DNA from: Microthyrium microscopicum
Taxonomy: Eukaryota; Ascomycota; Dothideomycetes; Microthyriales; Microthyriaceae
NCBI GenBank assembly: GCA_010405405.1
Contig: MU004242.1
Location: forward strand, 410,748-474,747
Direction: 5' to 3'
Length of the DNA stretch: 64,000 bases
A model generated the notes under the pieces. That model was given only the letters and a program-made list of their open reading frames with translations, was not told where the DNA came from and searched no databases. This document shows, piece by piece, positions 1 through 11,646 of this stretch (its first letter is position 1; each line of letters starts with the position of its first letter). The position numbers were made by a program, and so were the translations under genes.

Positions 1-24
1 GTGATTGATCTGACACTCAAATAG

Positions 25-2320
25 CTGCCAACCCGTCAAGATATCAAAAACTTTTCTGAAGTCTCAAAATCTCTCTATTCTTGTGCTATTCCAGTCTTGT
101 ACAAATCCATCGTTGTTTGTATTCCAAATGAATATTTCATTGACCATCCAAGAGTACCAAGACCCCCAAAAGGTACGGATTGTTATGATCCTCCAGAGGC
201 CCCAAATCTCTCAAACAGTGTGAGCAGCAGCAGACGGCCTTTTCATTACACCGAGGCCCTAGAATTCAGGGCCAACTTTCACACCAGACTCTCGAGAAGA
301 TGTGTCCATGAAATTGAATCACAAGGTCTCGAAGACAAATTTCCCGAGTCACCCGGAAGTAAGGTATCTTTCGAATCCGATAGCCAGATTCAACATTTGA
401 GAACTCATGAATTCACCGTTGTATCAAAGCGAATTTTGTATCTGCTAAGACAACTCAAAGACGATAGTCTCAAATCTTTCAGGCAAGTTCATTCGCCAAT
501 TCAGTATCGACCTGTGTTGACACAAGTAGCTGGAACTATGGAATTTGCGTTTCAAAAGAGATACTTGGTCAGTCGGGCTATCTTGGATCCAAGCAATCCC
601 GGATTGAGTCGCTACGCTTGATCACAGACACTAACTGCGAATGGCATGAGAGATTTGGAAAGGATGAACGACTGGATCTGACCAATTTTACCAAGCTCAA
701 ACGGTTGTCCTGGCTTGCAATCTCGACAAGGCATGATTTCGAATCTTTGCGTGATGGTCTGCGTGTCTGCGCAAACAACCTCACAGAGCTTGAGCTGGAT
801 GGTATTGCTTATTTGAACGTAGCCATGGAGTTGGACGATTGGGATGGACGATATGATGCCGGACCCGATGACCACGATGAAGACTCGGATATCGACGATG
901 AAGGCCGACAGACTCCAGACGAGATTCACGCGCTTGGCGGCCTAGACTCGGCAAATGTCTTTGCTGAAAAGATCCTCGAGCTTCGCCCAAAAGGTACTCA
1001 CGCAATGTTTTCATCCCTTAGAGTACTCTCACTGGGCGCCATAACGCTGGGCAAGAGCTTCTCCAAAGAACTAGCATATGCCCTCAACGCTAGTCAACTC
1101 CATTCGTTGAAGCTTCGATTCTGTCCCGGGTGGGAACATCTCCTTCCTGCTATCTGCGAAATAGTCCCAGAAGACGCCCTGCGACTCAAGTCCTTTGAGC
1201 TACAATCAGCCTTCGAGGCTCAGCCGCCACCTCGTGGGGAGAAGGCGAAAGGGCTGGCGGCCATCGAGAAGTTTTTGCAACATTTCCAAGGCCTTGAAGA
1301 GTTGTGTATGAGCACTCTCCCACCATTAGCCGGTAAATGGTTGTGGAGCGCCGCAAGTCATCATAAGGACACTTTGAAACGATTTGTCAACCATGTAATC
1401 ACTATTGGACCATTTAACGAGGCGTTTGATGACAGGCACATGGCAATACTCCCCGCGGACTTTTCACAGCTAGGGTCGACGCCAGAATACACTTCCTTGG
1501 CCCCTGCCAAATTGGAATTCATCGGGCTATCCTGTCTGCCTGTACTTTTTGTAAAACCTCCTCCTTTCAGGCCTGGTATACCATAATGCTAACATATTCA
1601 TAGAAAAGGCTTCTTGCGCCCATGGCACCCAACTCGAAATTGAAAGTGATTCATGTACGGCAATCCGGTAAAGATCGTGCACACTTCCCTAGCTACGCTG
1701 AGGAGAACCCGGAGCCCTTTATGATTAACGCCCTCCACCAGGAAGACCACCTTTTAGAAGCCAGATTTAGTGAGCCTGAGCCAAGTGATCCCGTCCCAAA
1801 GCCAAATACGAAGGGCAAGAAAAAGAATGAGATGCCTGATCTTGACGATCTCCCACCACTCAACAAGGCGTTTCACAACTTCGCCAGCTGGGCGTTTCGC
1901 CACTCTGGCTTCCCATCCCTAGAAGCTATACTGTATGGAGACTTGTCGTACAATGAGAGATATGAGGGTAATTTTGTCCTTACCCGACGTGAAGTGGAAG
2001 AGTGTGCTAAAGGAGGGCCCCCGTTCCGCAAAATGAAAGACGTTGCGAAAGATGATCATGTGCGCCATCTGATTGAGAAATATTCGACAGCGATAAATGC
2101 TTGTCCGACTGATCTGCTCCTCAAAGATGAGGAGGAGGATGGAAACGACTTTGCCGACGACGACGATGATGACGACATGGGCTTTGTTAACGATGACCTT
2201 GACAGGTACGGTTTCGATGATGGAGACAGTTACGAGGGTAATGACGATGACGACGACGATGACGAAGATGATCTTGAATGGATGCGCGCAGCTGTCAGAC
2301 GGCAGGGCCTAGCATTTTGA
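25..2320 (+). CDS. F-box/LRR-type protein, 5' end outside window
   Basis: Exons 25-482, 530-1541 and 1604-2320 join in frame to 728 visible residues. The first visible exon follows an acceptor (CTGAC branch, then AAATAG), so the start lies left of the window. The intron at 483-529 begins GCAAGT and ends TAG. Removing it restores a continuous SFSWNYGICV segment like those in fungal F-box/LRR proteins. The intron at 1542-1603 is GT-AG with a GCTAAC branch. The protein has leucine-rich stretches (ESLRLITD, LKLRFCPGWEHLLP) and a C-terminal Asp/Glu-rich tail (about 2130-2280). The F-box itself must lie upstream. Such proteins usually recruit substrates to SCF ubiquitin ligases; the target is unknown. 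An acidic Asp tract at about 840-900 is also coding. Confidence 0.75.
483..529 (+). other. GC-AG intron in the F-box/LRR gene
   Basis: The donor is AG|GCAAGT and the acceptor ACAAGTAG, 47 nt. Without removal the upstream frame stops at 621. With removal Ser-Phe joins Ser-Trp-Asn-Tyr-Gly and the frame stays open to the next intron. Confidence 0.7.
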
Positions 2321-2751
2321 AGATGAATAGAACCTAGCTTTCGGACCAGCTGTCTTTGCAACTGTTGCTCATTCTCCTTCCAAGTGTATGTCTAGATTCC
2401 TTCACGGAGGACGGATGTTATGTAGTCATTCTGACATTGCTAACTTCTTTGCCTTGAGCCTTCTGAGGTTGTTGTATAGCCCAGTAGATTGGAGATTTCG
2501 CTCGGTAAAGAGAGAAGCAATACCGCCTCAAAGAAGAGACGTTACTGTTGAGAAGAGATATGAACCTCAAGACGAGAAACCACACCCTATTGGAGCCCAC
2601 CTTTTAATCTCGGCAGCCATCGTCGCCTAGGACTTCGCACTCGCACTTTTAGGCTCGAACACAATTTGACTCTGCTTTACACACTTTTAGCATCATCGAA
2701 GCTTGAAAAACTTCTTCCATATTCGACACCCTCGCCAAAATATTTCGAGCT
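2321..2751. other. Intergenic, 3' and 5' flanks
   Basis: Spacer between the F-box/LRR gene and the first 2EXR gene. I see no convincing coding sequence; the 80-codon ORF at 2388-2630 lacks protein-like composition. Confidence 0.5.
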
Positions 2752-4027
2752 ATGTCTTCCGCTGATGGCGAGGATTCCGAGCTCTCGTTCGCCGATTGGA
2801 TAGACATGGCGAATTTATCACTTAGCAACAGTCCTGCAAGCGTCAGCAAAGATCTCAGCGTCGATTCAATCGATCCACGGCGTTGCTATCTTCAAAAAGT
2901 CCCCCCAGAAATCCGTCTGGAGATTTTCCGTTATTTGCTGGTTGCACCGCCCGGTTATTACATCCATGAGCTCCTGAGTGAGTCTTCTTGGACAAAACCG
3001 GATCCCGAAGAACATCACAACACCGATCGAGTTCCAAATCTCATCGTCTACCACCCAACAAACAAAAACTGGATGTATGATAAAGAATACCCAGTTTGTC
3101 GCAAAATTTATGGCCGACCCATCAATGAGGTTGGTCAACCGTTCGAGTTGTATCCTCAAATTCTCGCCACATGCAAATTGTTCAATAGCGAAGCTCAATA
3201 CATGTTGTTCAGTTGCAACACATTCAGCCTAGCAAACCCAGGTATACGTCTCTACAGAACCTGGCGCGTCCCGTTTGATTTGGCAGAGGTGCAATACAAC
3301 AAATCATGGACCATCAAATCCTTACGCTTAGATTTCAAATTCGGAGGTTCGCAATTTGAGCGTCGGGACTTTTGGGCTTATATCGACAAGTTCTTCCCGA
3401 ACGTTTCGCAAATAACTGGCATCATCTCCTTAGAAGATGTACATGTACGTTGCATCATGCCGGAATGGCTATACTGCCTCGCACGACATATGCAAACACA
3501 CGCATCTCCAAAACGATTGGAGTGCTTGATCTACGACACGGGACTATTCAGCATGACGACACGAGAAACGGATCGTCATACGTACGAATGCAGCCTTAAC
3601 AGCATGTATGTTATTTCTCCTAAAGAAGCAATCCCACGCATAGAGTTCAATGTCTGCCAGTGGGAACTAGTCTTCAATTTCATTGCTAATAGGCGTTCAT
3701 AGGTATGCACAGCCCAGAGTCTCTCAAGGCGATATTGCTGGGCCTTCGGAAAGTGAGCTAAATGCCACCTTGCACCCTCACGTTCCCAGCTTTGTTGGGC
3801 ATCGCCTGATCATGAAGCGGATGAAGGATCTCTTTTATGACAACGGGTATTTTCAACGCAATAACAACTGCTGGCAATGGGAGTTTGAGATCATCACTTC
3901 GTTTCGCTATCCTTCATGTCCTCAGATCATCGTCAAGATGATTTACAACCGTAATCCTGGAAATACAGTACTGTGTAGAGTGACGGGCGACTTTGGCAAC
4001 ATGACGCGAGCCGAAGTTCTGGACTAG
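2752..4027 (+). CDS. 2EXR/F-box-like protein, paralogue 1
   Basis: Exons 2752-3605 and 3703-4027 give 392 residues. The 97-nt intron has donor GTATGT and acceptor TTCATAG; the split codon becomes Met. The N-terminal motif VPPEIRLEIFRYLLVAPPGYY (about residues 50-70) is the fungal 2EXR/F-box-like helix pair. The middle carries YPQILATCKLFNSEAQ, and the C-terminus carries CWQWEFEIITSF and VLCRVTGDFGNMTR. The next two genes share the same block order, so the three form a local tandem family. Members are very numerous in Pezizomycotina and mostly of unknown function; a role as SCF adaptors is inference. There is no signal peptide or membrane segment. Confidence 0.8.
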
Positions 4028-4568
4028 ACGGCTTCAGGCCAGGAATGCCGTTTATATATGAGATACCTACCTAGGTACTTGTATAGATACCAATGCAAAA
4101 GACATCATGTCATCAGCCGACCGAATGATAGTACATGTCCTGTATGATTCCAAAGATGTTCTTTCTATCCTTGAGGCTTTTCTATTGCATATAACACACA
4201 ACGAACGCAGATTCCTGGAACATAGTAGGAGGATGAAGATTCCGGAAAGAGCTCCGGAGGGTATGGAGGGACTCGATATTTGGAAGGAGCGCCGGGAATC
4301 TTGTGCATCAAGAATGTCAGGAGCCTTTGATACATGGAGAAAGCACGACTCACAACTAATTTTCAACCTCACACTTTGAACTCAGATGCTTTCACTTTTA
4401 TCGTTTAGCTCGTTCATGCTGTAGCCTAGAGAGACTTAAACCCCTCTCACAGCCTACTCTTTTTATTTGTTCCTCTTCTCGCTCCTTATAACTTCCACCC
4501 CTACTCGCTATCACAACCCATAACCTTAAACTCTTCACCATTGCGCTATCGTATGACCCAACAAAAAG
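4028..4568. other. Intergenic with one small doubtful ORF
   Basis: It contains an ATG-initiated 90-codon ORF at 4107-4379 with no family resemblance. The last 150 bases are pyrimidine-rich, as in fungal promoters and leaders. Confidence 0.4.
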
Positions 4569-5600
4569 ATGGCATCTTCAACTACTCGAGCCTCTGAAGG
4601 CGAGAACAAAGATAGCAGCGTGTCTCAGAGTCAGCGTCCATGCCATCTACAACAAATCCCTCCTGAACTTCGCCTCGAAATCTACAGTCACCTCTTGATT
4701 GCTCCAGCAGATTACTATATTGATAGTATTGCGACTGAGGAGGGAATTTCACAACTAGCTGACGTCTATCGGCCGCTCACCCTTACAGCCGAGGAGCCAG
4801 ATTATGGCCATAATGTCAGTCGACTAGCAAGCAACTGGACGCGGAAAAGAACGTTTGTCTTGTATCCTCAGATTCTTGCCACTTGCCGGCTCTTCTACGC
4901 CGAAGCTCGCAATGTTCTTCTTACCAGCAATACTTTCCAGCTAAGAACCTTGGTCGAAGTGCTAAATGAGACCGGCCGCTTGACGTTCACTAAAATGCCT
5001 CGAAAACTATTTTCCGAGATCCGATCTTTACAGGTAAAGCTCGGATTTAATCTGATCTCTACGCAAAGTTTCTGGCATCGTATCAACCATTTCTTTCCTG
5101 CTGTCACCACCATTACTGCATTTATGGACGTAATGCGGAGCCCACAACAAGAGGATTTTGAACAGGTACTCGACTTTTTCGCGCAACAGGCGGCAACACA
5201 TCCTTCTTTGGCACACTGCGAGTGCGTGATGTATGACGATCACAAGTTTGGTCCTGAATGGGTTTACACAGGCTCTGAAGAGCTCATTTCCTCCACTGAA
5301 CCTAGAGTACCCGACCATTTTGAATGGCATCGACATAAAATGAACGCCATGCGAGATGTGTTTCGTGCTGGTAATGTCTTTCAAGGGCATGAGAACTGCT
5401 GGGAATGGCAGTTCGAGATCGTGACCTCTTTCGAAAGTCCACATTATCCTCTGAAACTGGTCAGAATGATCTATGACAAAAAGAAGATGAAGTACGACGA
5501 AGAGCTGAAGAAGAAGGTGTACTGCAAGAATGCTACAAGCACTGTGTTGTGCACAATCAAGGGGGACTACGGCAACATGTCGCGCATCGAGGAGCTGTGA
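4569..5600 (+). CDS. 2EXR/F-box-like protein, paralogue 2
   Basis: A single exon of 343 residues. It starts at the first ATG after a pyrimidine-rich leader. The motif QIPPELRLEIYSHLLIAPADYYID is at about residues 28-50, YPQILATCRLFYAEARNVLL at about 98-117, FWHRINHFFPAV in the middle and CWEWQFEIVTSF near the C-terminus, ending with CTIKGDYGNMSRIEEL. These blocks match the genes on either side, but the intron of paralogue 1 is absent, so introns differ within the array. Molecular function is unknown. Confidence 0.85.
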   Translation: MASSTTRASEGENKDSSVSQSQRPCHLQQIPPELRLEIYSHLLIAPADYYIDSIATEEGISQLADVYRPLTLTAEEPDYGHNVSRLASNWTRKRTFVLYPQILATCRLFYAEARNVLLTSNTFQLRTLVEVLNETGRLTFTKMPRKLFSEIRSLQVKLGFNLISTQSFWHRINHFFPAVTTITAFMDVMRSPQQEDFEQVLDFFAQQAATHPSLAHCECVMYDDHKFGPEWVYTGSEELISSTEPRVPDHFEWHRHKMNAMRDVFRAGNVFQGHENCWEWQFEIVTSFESPHYPLKLVRMIYDKKKMKYDEELKKKVYCKNATSTVLCTIKGDYGNMSRIEEL

Positions 5601-6410
5601 TACGACTGGAATCCCGGCAAATTCATTGGCATCAGTTTCGAAAATCAAGAGCATGGGACTTTCAGGCTGAATGAGCGTTCGGTAACAAAGCTAGGCCAAT
5701 AGAACGCCAACGTGTGGTACTCAGGCTAGCTTTGCGGCGACACATGGCCGCTCAGATTTCAGGTTGAAGGTTGCCTCCCCAAGTGAGAGCGAGATGACAT
5801 CAAAAAGGTTTGGAGTAATGAATGAGGACGGGCCCGAATTTTGAAGACTGCTTTTGCTTCACCTGCTGTGTACAAATATTGACGAGGGAAACGATGGGGG
5901 GAAAACCGGCAAACTTGTATTCTCGTTCAGCATAGCCGTGGATCAATCAGTAATAAACGCTTGGCTATATCATCTTTTAGTGAAGGGCGCTTTTCTCCGA
6001 CAAGATGCTTGTGAAAGAAGCTGTAGCTGCTCTACACAGTCGAATACGATATATGTCTATGCTGAAAAACAAATCAATGCCTTCATAAGGAGCAGATGGC
6101 ACAAAGCTATAGTTCAATGACCTCGGCCGGCATGCAACCTCATCTGCCAATGTCTTGCAAAGAGGTTGTTGATTGAGCCACCTCCATACGCATCTGTAAC
6201 CACCCGCCTAATCGCAACCTTGGTGAATTCGCCTTATCGCTTCACTGCCATGAGAAGCGAGGTCTTCTTGAATGCTCGAGCGCTTTGCGACCAAGTTCTC
6301 TTCTTTGCAACATTTCCATCCCTTTACCCGCCTGTTCATTCCTACATATGCGCACCCGGCTCTCCGATTTCTTGCTTTGTCGTGCCATCGGCTTACAAAC
6401 AGATCGCCAA
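5601..6410. other. Intergenic, no gene seen
   Basis: Spacer between paralogues 2 and 3. The short ORFs here (for example 5854-6120) show no conserved motif. Confidence 0.5.
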
Positions 6411-7640
6411 ATGAACAACGCAACTTCTCAAACCTTATTGCAAACAATGGTGCAACAGCAAGACCATCAAACTTCCAACCAGCCAACATGCTATCTGAAG
6501 GCACTTCCTTACGAGACACGCCATCAGATCTTTCGAAATCTCCTTAAACTTCCCCCAAATTGCTATATAAAGAGTATTGGTTTCTATATAGAGAGCCTCG
6601 GTATCAAAGTTCATGGTACACCAGATCCATCGTACACCATCGTTCTTCCTACACGATTGAGTGAACGATCTGAAGGAATCTATCAAAAGAACTATGGATC
6701 TGGCCTCAACAACAGCTTTGTCGGTAAATGCAAGCTGAATCTTGGCATTATCCACACCTGCCGCGACTTCTACTTTGAGGGTGTCGAAATCCTTCACGGC
6801 ATGAATATTTACGAAATCAAACAATTATATAAAGAACATCCCGGTTCAAAATACCTGCCGACGATGCTCCAGCTGCCTTCCTACACCGCCATCACATCAC
6901 TTCATTGCGAATCAATCTCCTTCATTCGCTCGAAAACTTTTGGATATTGGTGCACAATCAACTCCCGGCTCTCAGGTCGATATATGGCGTAAGTGGCGAA
7001 AGCCACACGTCATTCCACCTAAATCACTCATTCATAGGACCCTTTCAATCCGCAGGATGGTGGAAAGAAATGGTCCTCGGTATTGAGAAACATCCCTCTT
7101 TGGAGATATTTCAATGCTGGACCGAAGATCAAGGGGTATACTATCCTGCTACATGGCCAGAGGACCCTGACTGGCGCTATAGATATAGATCTTGGTAAAT
7201 TCATTGCCTCTTGCATCAGCAATCTTCGTTTACCTGTCTTGCAAAGCGAGACCCCCTTTGAGCCGCCTGAAAATAGAAAACGTTAGACGGCATGTAGCTG
7301 ATTGCCTTTTAGGACCGCATCCATGTCGAACAAACCCATCTTCGTCCGCCACGAAAGACAGAAGAAAGGGTATTTACGAGCCATTCCCGTTCCAGACAAC
7401 TTCCTTCCGCACAGAATCGCATTGAAAGCTGTGAGAGATGCTTTTCGCGAGGTTGGAGTATTTCAAGGTGAGGAGAAGTGTTGGGAATGGCAGTTTCAGT
7501 CGATTTCTGTATTTGACCATGACCCTCGTGCTCGCGTTGGGTTCATCTACAAGAAGAATCCCCGCAAAGAGGTATTATGCGAGGTCATTGGCGACTATGG
7601 ACAGCTTTCGCGTATGGATAAGTTAGATAGATCGTCCTGA
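6411..7640 (+). pseudogene. 2EXR/F-box-like paralogue 3, frameshifted
   Basis: The reading starts at ATG 6411 with YLKALPYETRHQIFRNLLKLPPNCYIKS. It stays open through LGIIHTCRDFYFEG and SLHCESISF, then loses the frame at about 6925-6945. The family continuation (ENFWILVHNQLPAL, like FWHRINHFFPAV in paralogue 2) lies in the frame one base back. That frame runs to 7194, then a GT-AG intron at 7195-7312 leads to a last exon, 7313-7640, with CWEWQFQSISVF and CEVIGDYGQLSRMDKL. One inserted base, for example in the AAAA run near 6942, would restore continuity. No intron in the 6840-6940 stretch can do it. The copy is therefore either a recent pseudogene or carries a homopolymer assembly error. A tempting intron at 6989-7037 does not rescue either frame. 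Confidence 0.65.
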
Positions 7641-8443
7641 GAGACGCTATATCGAGACTCTCTGTGGACAAACGGCTGCGGTTTAATGTGATGGTGGGCT
7701 GTCTACGTATCATGATAGACGTAGCACAAGGCGAAAAGCCTCAAGTTGTTGAATGACTTGTTTAATCGATCACTTTTCTTGAACCAAGTGCTACCCATTT
7801 ATCTGTGCCTCTCAGTCGTATATCTGCCAATTTTCCTCACAGACAGTACAAGAGGACACCCTACTTCCTATAATATGTGATAGCCTGCCGAAAGTTCTGC
7901 GTAATCGACGGAACATAATTAAATTTCTAGCATAACAAGCCAACTATTCTGTTCATCACTTGAACAGCTCTTGAAAATAACAACTTGAAGATTTGTTCGG
8001 CCAAGTGAGTTCCGTGATCTCTTGCCAGCAAAATGGCCTGCCGCATTTCTCTCGATTTCATATATTTTAAAAACTTGTTTCTGGGATTTCTGGCTGATAG
8101 GGGCAAGCAATTAACGTCATAAGTGGTTGCTTCCCAGTTCTGCGCATGTGCATCCCCTCCAAAACCTTGTCAACCCACGTTTGATGCCATGTGTTTGGAA
8201 TGATCGACAACCACTCCCTTGAATTACGCGCGACTTCATCTCTCTTTGTTTATGAAAGGCTAATCTGTCGGCTGCAATAATCATCAAACCCACTGGAAAT
8301 CAGCCATCCTGACTCGATTCAACCGCATTGTGTCCCACGTGTTACGATCTACCAAGAGCTCAAAGCCACCTAAAGCGCCAACCTCAACATCGCTCTGGTC
8401 ATCTCCAAATCCTTTGGCCGGCCCCGTGTGGCCAGAGGACAGC
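7641..8443. other. Intergenic, promoter side of the DDHD gene
   Basis: No gene seen. The frame of the next gene is open back to 8264 but has no ATG before 8444, so 8264-8443 is leader, or coding only if an unseen 5' exon exists. Confidence 0.4.
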
Positions 8444-11400
8444 ATGTCCAAGCCAGAATCCAAACCGCCGGCCAACACGGATGGTCCCACCAATAGTGCA
8501 GCCGGCTATCTGGCATCATTCTCTCCATGGGCCGCCAGCTCACGAAGTACGACACCTCGGCCAGGAACTTCATCTGGTACGCCAAAAGAAGGCGAACCCA
8601 AAACTGAGGAATCACCGCTATCCGAAGCACGTGGAAAAGACCATAGAGTTAGCAAGATTTACCGGCTTTCCAGGCGTGAATATCCCAGTGATTGTCCCCC
8701 ACTAGTCGCACAATGGTACCATGCGGTGGATGTGCCCAAGCGAAAGCCCTTCTCGAATTCTTCCAACCCCAAGGCGGCGGATCCTGCAAAGCCTGAACCG
8801 GTACCCAAGAAATACGTGCCTTTCTCGTCTAGTGATTCACGGGCAATTGAATCCGGCTATCAGAAATTAGCAACGGAGCGCCAGAAGGACAGGAATCGAC
8901 TTTCTGGAGTAGAAAGACCTGTCAGCGCTGGTGGAGATATCGGCGACATTAATCCAGTTAACAAAACACTCAATGAAGATCATCCTGCAACTGCGCAAGA
9001 TAGTGTGCGAATACCTGTGAATGAAGATTATCTTTTTGACGTGGACATTGAAAGACGAGAACTAGCTCCAGCGTACTGGCTTGGGCCTGTGTACGATGTA
9101 AGACGCGGAACTTGGTTCTCTCTAGGTATGTAATATGCTTATTTCATTTGAAAGTAGGTCCAACAACTAACAATCTGAAGAAAGCGGTGCGTTGAAGCCG
9201 TTGGAGGAAAACCTCGCCAATCAACTAGAAGATGGCTACTTGAAAACTCAGCCTTGGAAATTTCCCAGCCAAAGAACACGATCATCATCGCAACCTCGAG
9301 GCCGTGCAGATACTCTGCGAAAAGATGAACCAAGAAGTAGTTCGGTCAAAGCACCCTCCAGGCCTGAGACCCCTGATCCAAAGGAGTCTATAGATATCAC
9401 CCTTCAAAGAGCGCCGGAAGACAAGCCTGCGGACGCTCAAGCGCAATCAGCCCTTCAACATAATCTTCGAAATTTTCGCCTCTTTGGCACGTATATGAAT
9501 TCCGTTGTCACATACGAGGATTCCAGTACTGCATACATAGGCTCAGATGATCTCATTACCCGAATGAGCAGTACAATGTACGAGCGATTTGCTGGTGGAG
9601 CCCACTTTGCCGGCGTCAAAGTCGTTAGGGGTTTTCAAGATCTTTCCAGCAAGACTGCTTCTACCACTGAGGACAAGACTGAAAGTACCGCTTCAACAGC
9701 GGAAGTGGAAAAGGACATAACCGAGTCCGATGCAGCGAAGAAGTCTGAAGATGAGAAAGATGAGGACGATATCACGGAGATGGCAGGTGGTAATCCTCGT
9801 CGCTCCAAGCGCGAGACACCTCGTCAAGCACTTGAGCGTCAAATGTCCAGTCTGGTAACTGGGCTTGCTCCAGCAGAAGAAGCAGAAGAAGTGCGCAAAA
9901 GAGATGAACAAGAAATCCGAGATGACTATAACGAGCAAGACGGAAATGAGCAAGGCCGTGAGATCGAACACTTGATCTTGATTACTCATGGCATTGGACA
10001 ACGACTTGGATTGCGACTCGAAAGCATCAACTTTATTCACGATGTCAACACGCTGCGAAAAACCATGAAATCGGTCTACAACGACTCAGCAGATTTACAA
10101 GCTCTCAATGGAGAACGCGACCAAGAAACCAAGAACTGCAGAATCCAATTACTACCGATTTGTTGGAGACATCTCCTCGACTTTCCTAAGCAAAGTTTGA
10201 AACACAATCGAGAAGAGCAAGATCTCGGAGACGCCATTGGCGTTCAAGACGATGAGTATCCTACTCTTGACGATATCACAGTCGAAGGTGTACCAGCAAT
10301 CCGAAATCTGATCACAGATCTCGGGCTTGATATTCTGCTCTACCAAAGTCCTGTCTACAAGGCTCATATCTCCAAGATCGTACTTGGAGAATGTAATCGC
10401 ATATTCAAATTATTCAAAGAGCGAAATCCGACATTCCATGGCAAAGTCAGTCTACTCGGACACTCTTTGGGATCCGCCATTCTGTTCGACCTTCTTTGTA
10501 ACCAAAAGATTGATGTTCCACAATCACCTTTCTTCCCACGCTCACGTACACCGGCTGATAAGGAAGAATTGAATCTCCAATTTGAGTTCGACGTAGAAGA
10601 CTTTTACGCTTTCGGCTCACCTATTGGGCTATTTCAAATGCTTAAGGGGCGTACGATAGCCGCACGACAGACCCCAAATGTCAAGCCTGCTCAAACCCCA
10701 TATGGAGGACCGCAATTCGATCCTTTTGCCAATTACATCGAAATCACCACGTCTTCACCAAAGTGTCGTCAAATCTTCAATGTATTCCACCCCGCTGATC
10801 CTATTGCGTATCGTATGGAACCGTTGATTTCTCCTGCCATGGCATCAATGAAGCCACAGGCTCTTCCATACACAAAGAAGGGATTGTTTGGAGCTCCAGT
10901 TGGCCAAGGATTCTCCAGCATTGGCGCAAGAGTCAACCAAAGCATTTCAAGTTATTGGGGCAGCTTTAGCACAAGCATCGCAAACAATCTACTCAACCGC
11001 AGTCTGGGCATATCGAATGAAGAAGCAAGTCTACTAGGCAATCCCATGTCTCACAAAGCAATGAAGCCTTCACTACCACCACCAGCTCAGCCCGCCATGC
11101 AATCGGAGAGCGCACTTACACAGCCTTCAATTGCAACCACTGCCTCTGCTCCCCTGACCGTTGATGACGCTAAGCGAATGGTGGCTCAGGGATCAGAAGC
11201 ACTAGAGACAAGTGAAGAGGGTCAGAATCCTCCCACTTTGCTCAATACAAACCTGGAGACACTCTTCACTGGCTTTCAGAAACAGCAGGCTACACCAGAG
11301 AGCACACCGATTGAGAAAATGGGGGATGAAGAGAAGGAGGAAGCGCTGAAGAAGGAGCAGAAGCTTCAGCGGGAAGAGATCAAGGTCCGCGCTCTCAACA

Positions 11401-11646
11401 AGAATGGTAGGGTGGACTATAACATTCAAGAGTACGTTCAATTTCGCTTCCGATGATACACATAAGACTTGCAGCTAACAAAATCACAGGGGCGCCTTTG
11501 ACATTTCACTGCTGGCTTCAATTGCCAGTCACCTATCATATTGGGGTGATGAAGACGTTAGCCATTTCATGGTTTCGCAGCTTCTTTCTCGCCAACGTGT
11601 TGTTAAAGGCTCATCTAAGGCTGCTTCGCCAATGGATCCTCGATGA
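8444..11646 (+). CDS. DDHD-domain phospholipase (PA-PLA1 type)
   Basis: Exons 8444-9125, 9181-11431 and 11490-11646 give 1029 residues. Intron 1 has GTATGT with an ACTAAC branch; intron 2 has GTACGT with an AGCTAAC branch. The N-terminal third is low-complexity. The family block RRGTWF...LKPLEENLANQLEDGY spans intron 1. ITHGIGQRLG precedes the lipase motif LLGHSLGSAILFDLL, with the predicted catalytic Ser at about 656. The DDHD-type region follows (DVEDFYAFGSPIGLF, then FNVFHPADPIAYRMEP). The last exon restores a helical tail (FDISLLASIASHLSYWGDEDVSHFM). Relatives include yeast Ddl1 and mammalian DDHD1/2, which cleave phosphatidic acid and related phospholipids, often at mitochondria or ER. 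In-frame sequence upstream of 8444 lacks ATG, so the start is the weakest part of the model. Confidence 0.88.

Noticed and set aside
4107-4379. 90-codon ATG ORF after paralogue 1
   Set aside because: Starts with ATG and is fairly protein-like, but no motif, no homologous block and no promoter signal; not enough to call.
5028-5654. 208-codon antisense ORF
   Set aside because: Shadow opposite the intact 2EXR paralogue 2.
6989-7037. Perfect-looking GTAAGT...CATAG intron in paralogue 3
   Set aside because: Removing it leads to a stop within 50 bases in the upstream frame and does not join the frame carrying the family sequence.
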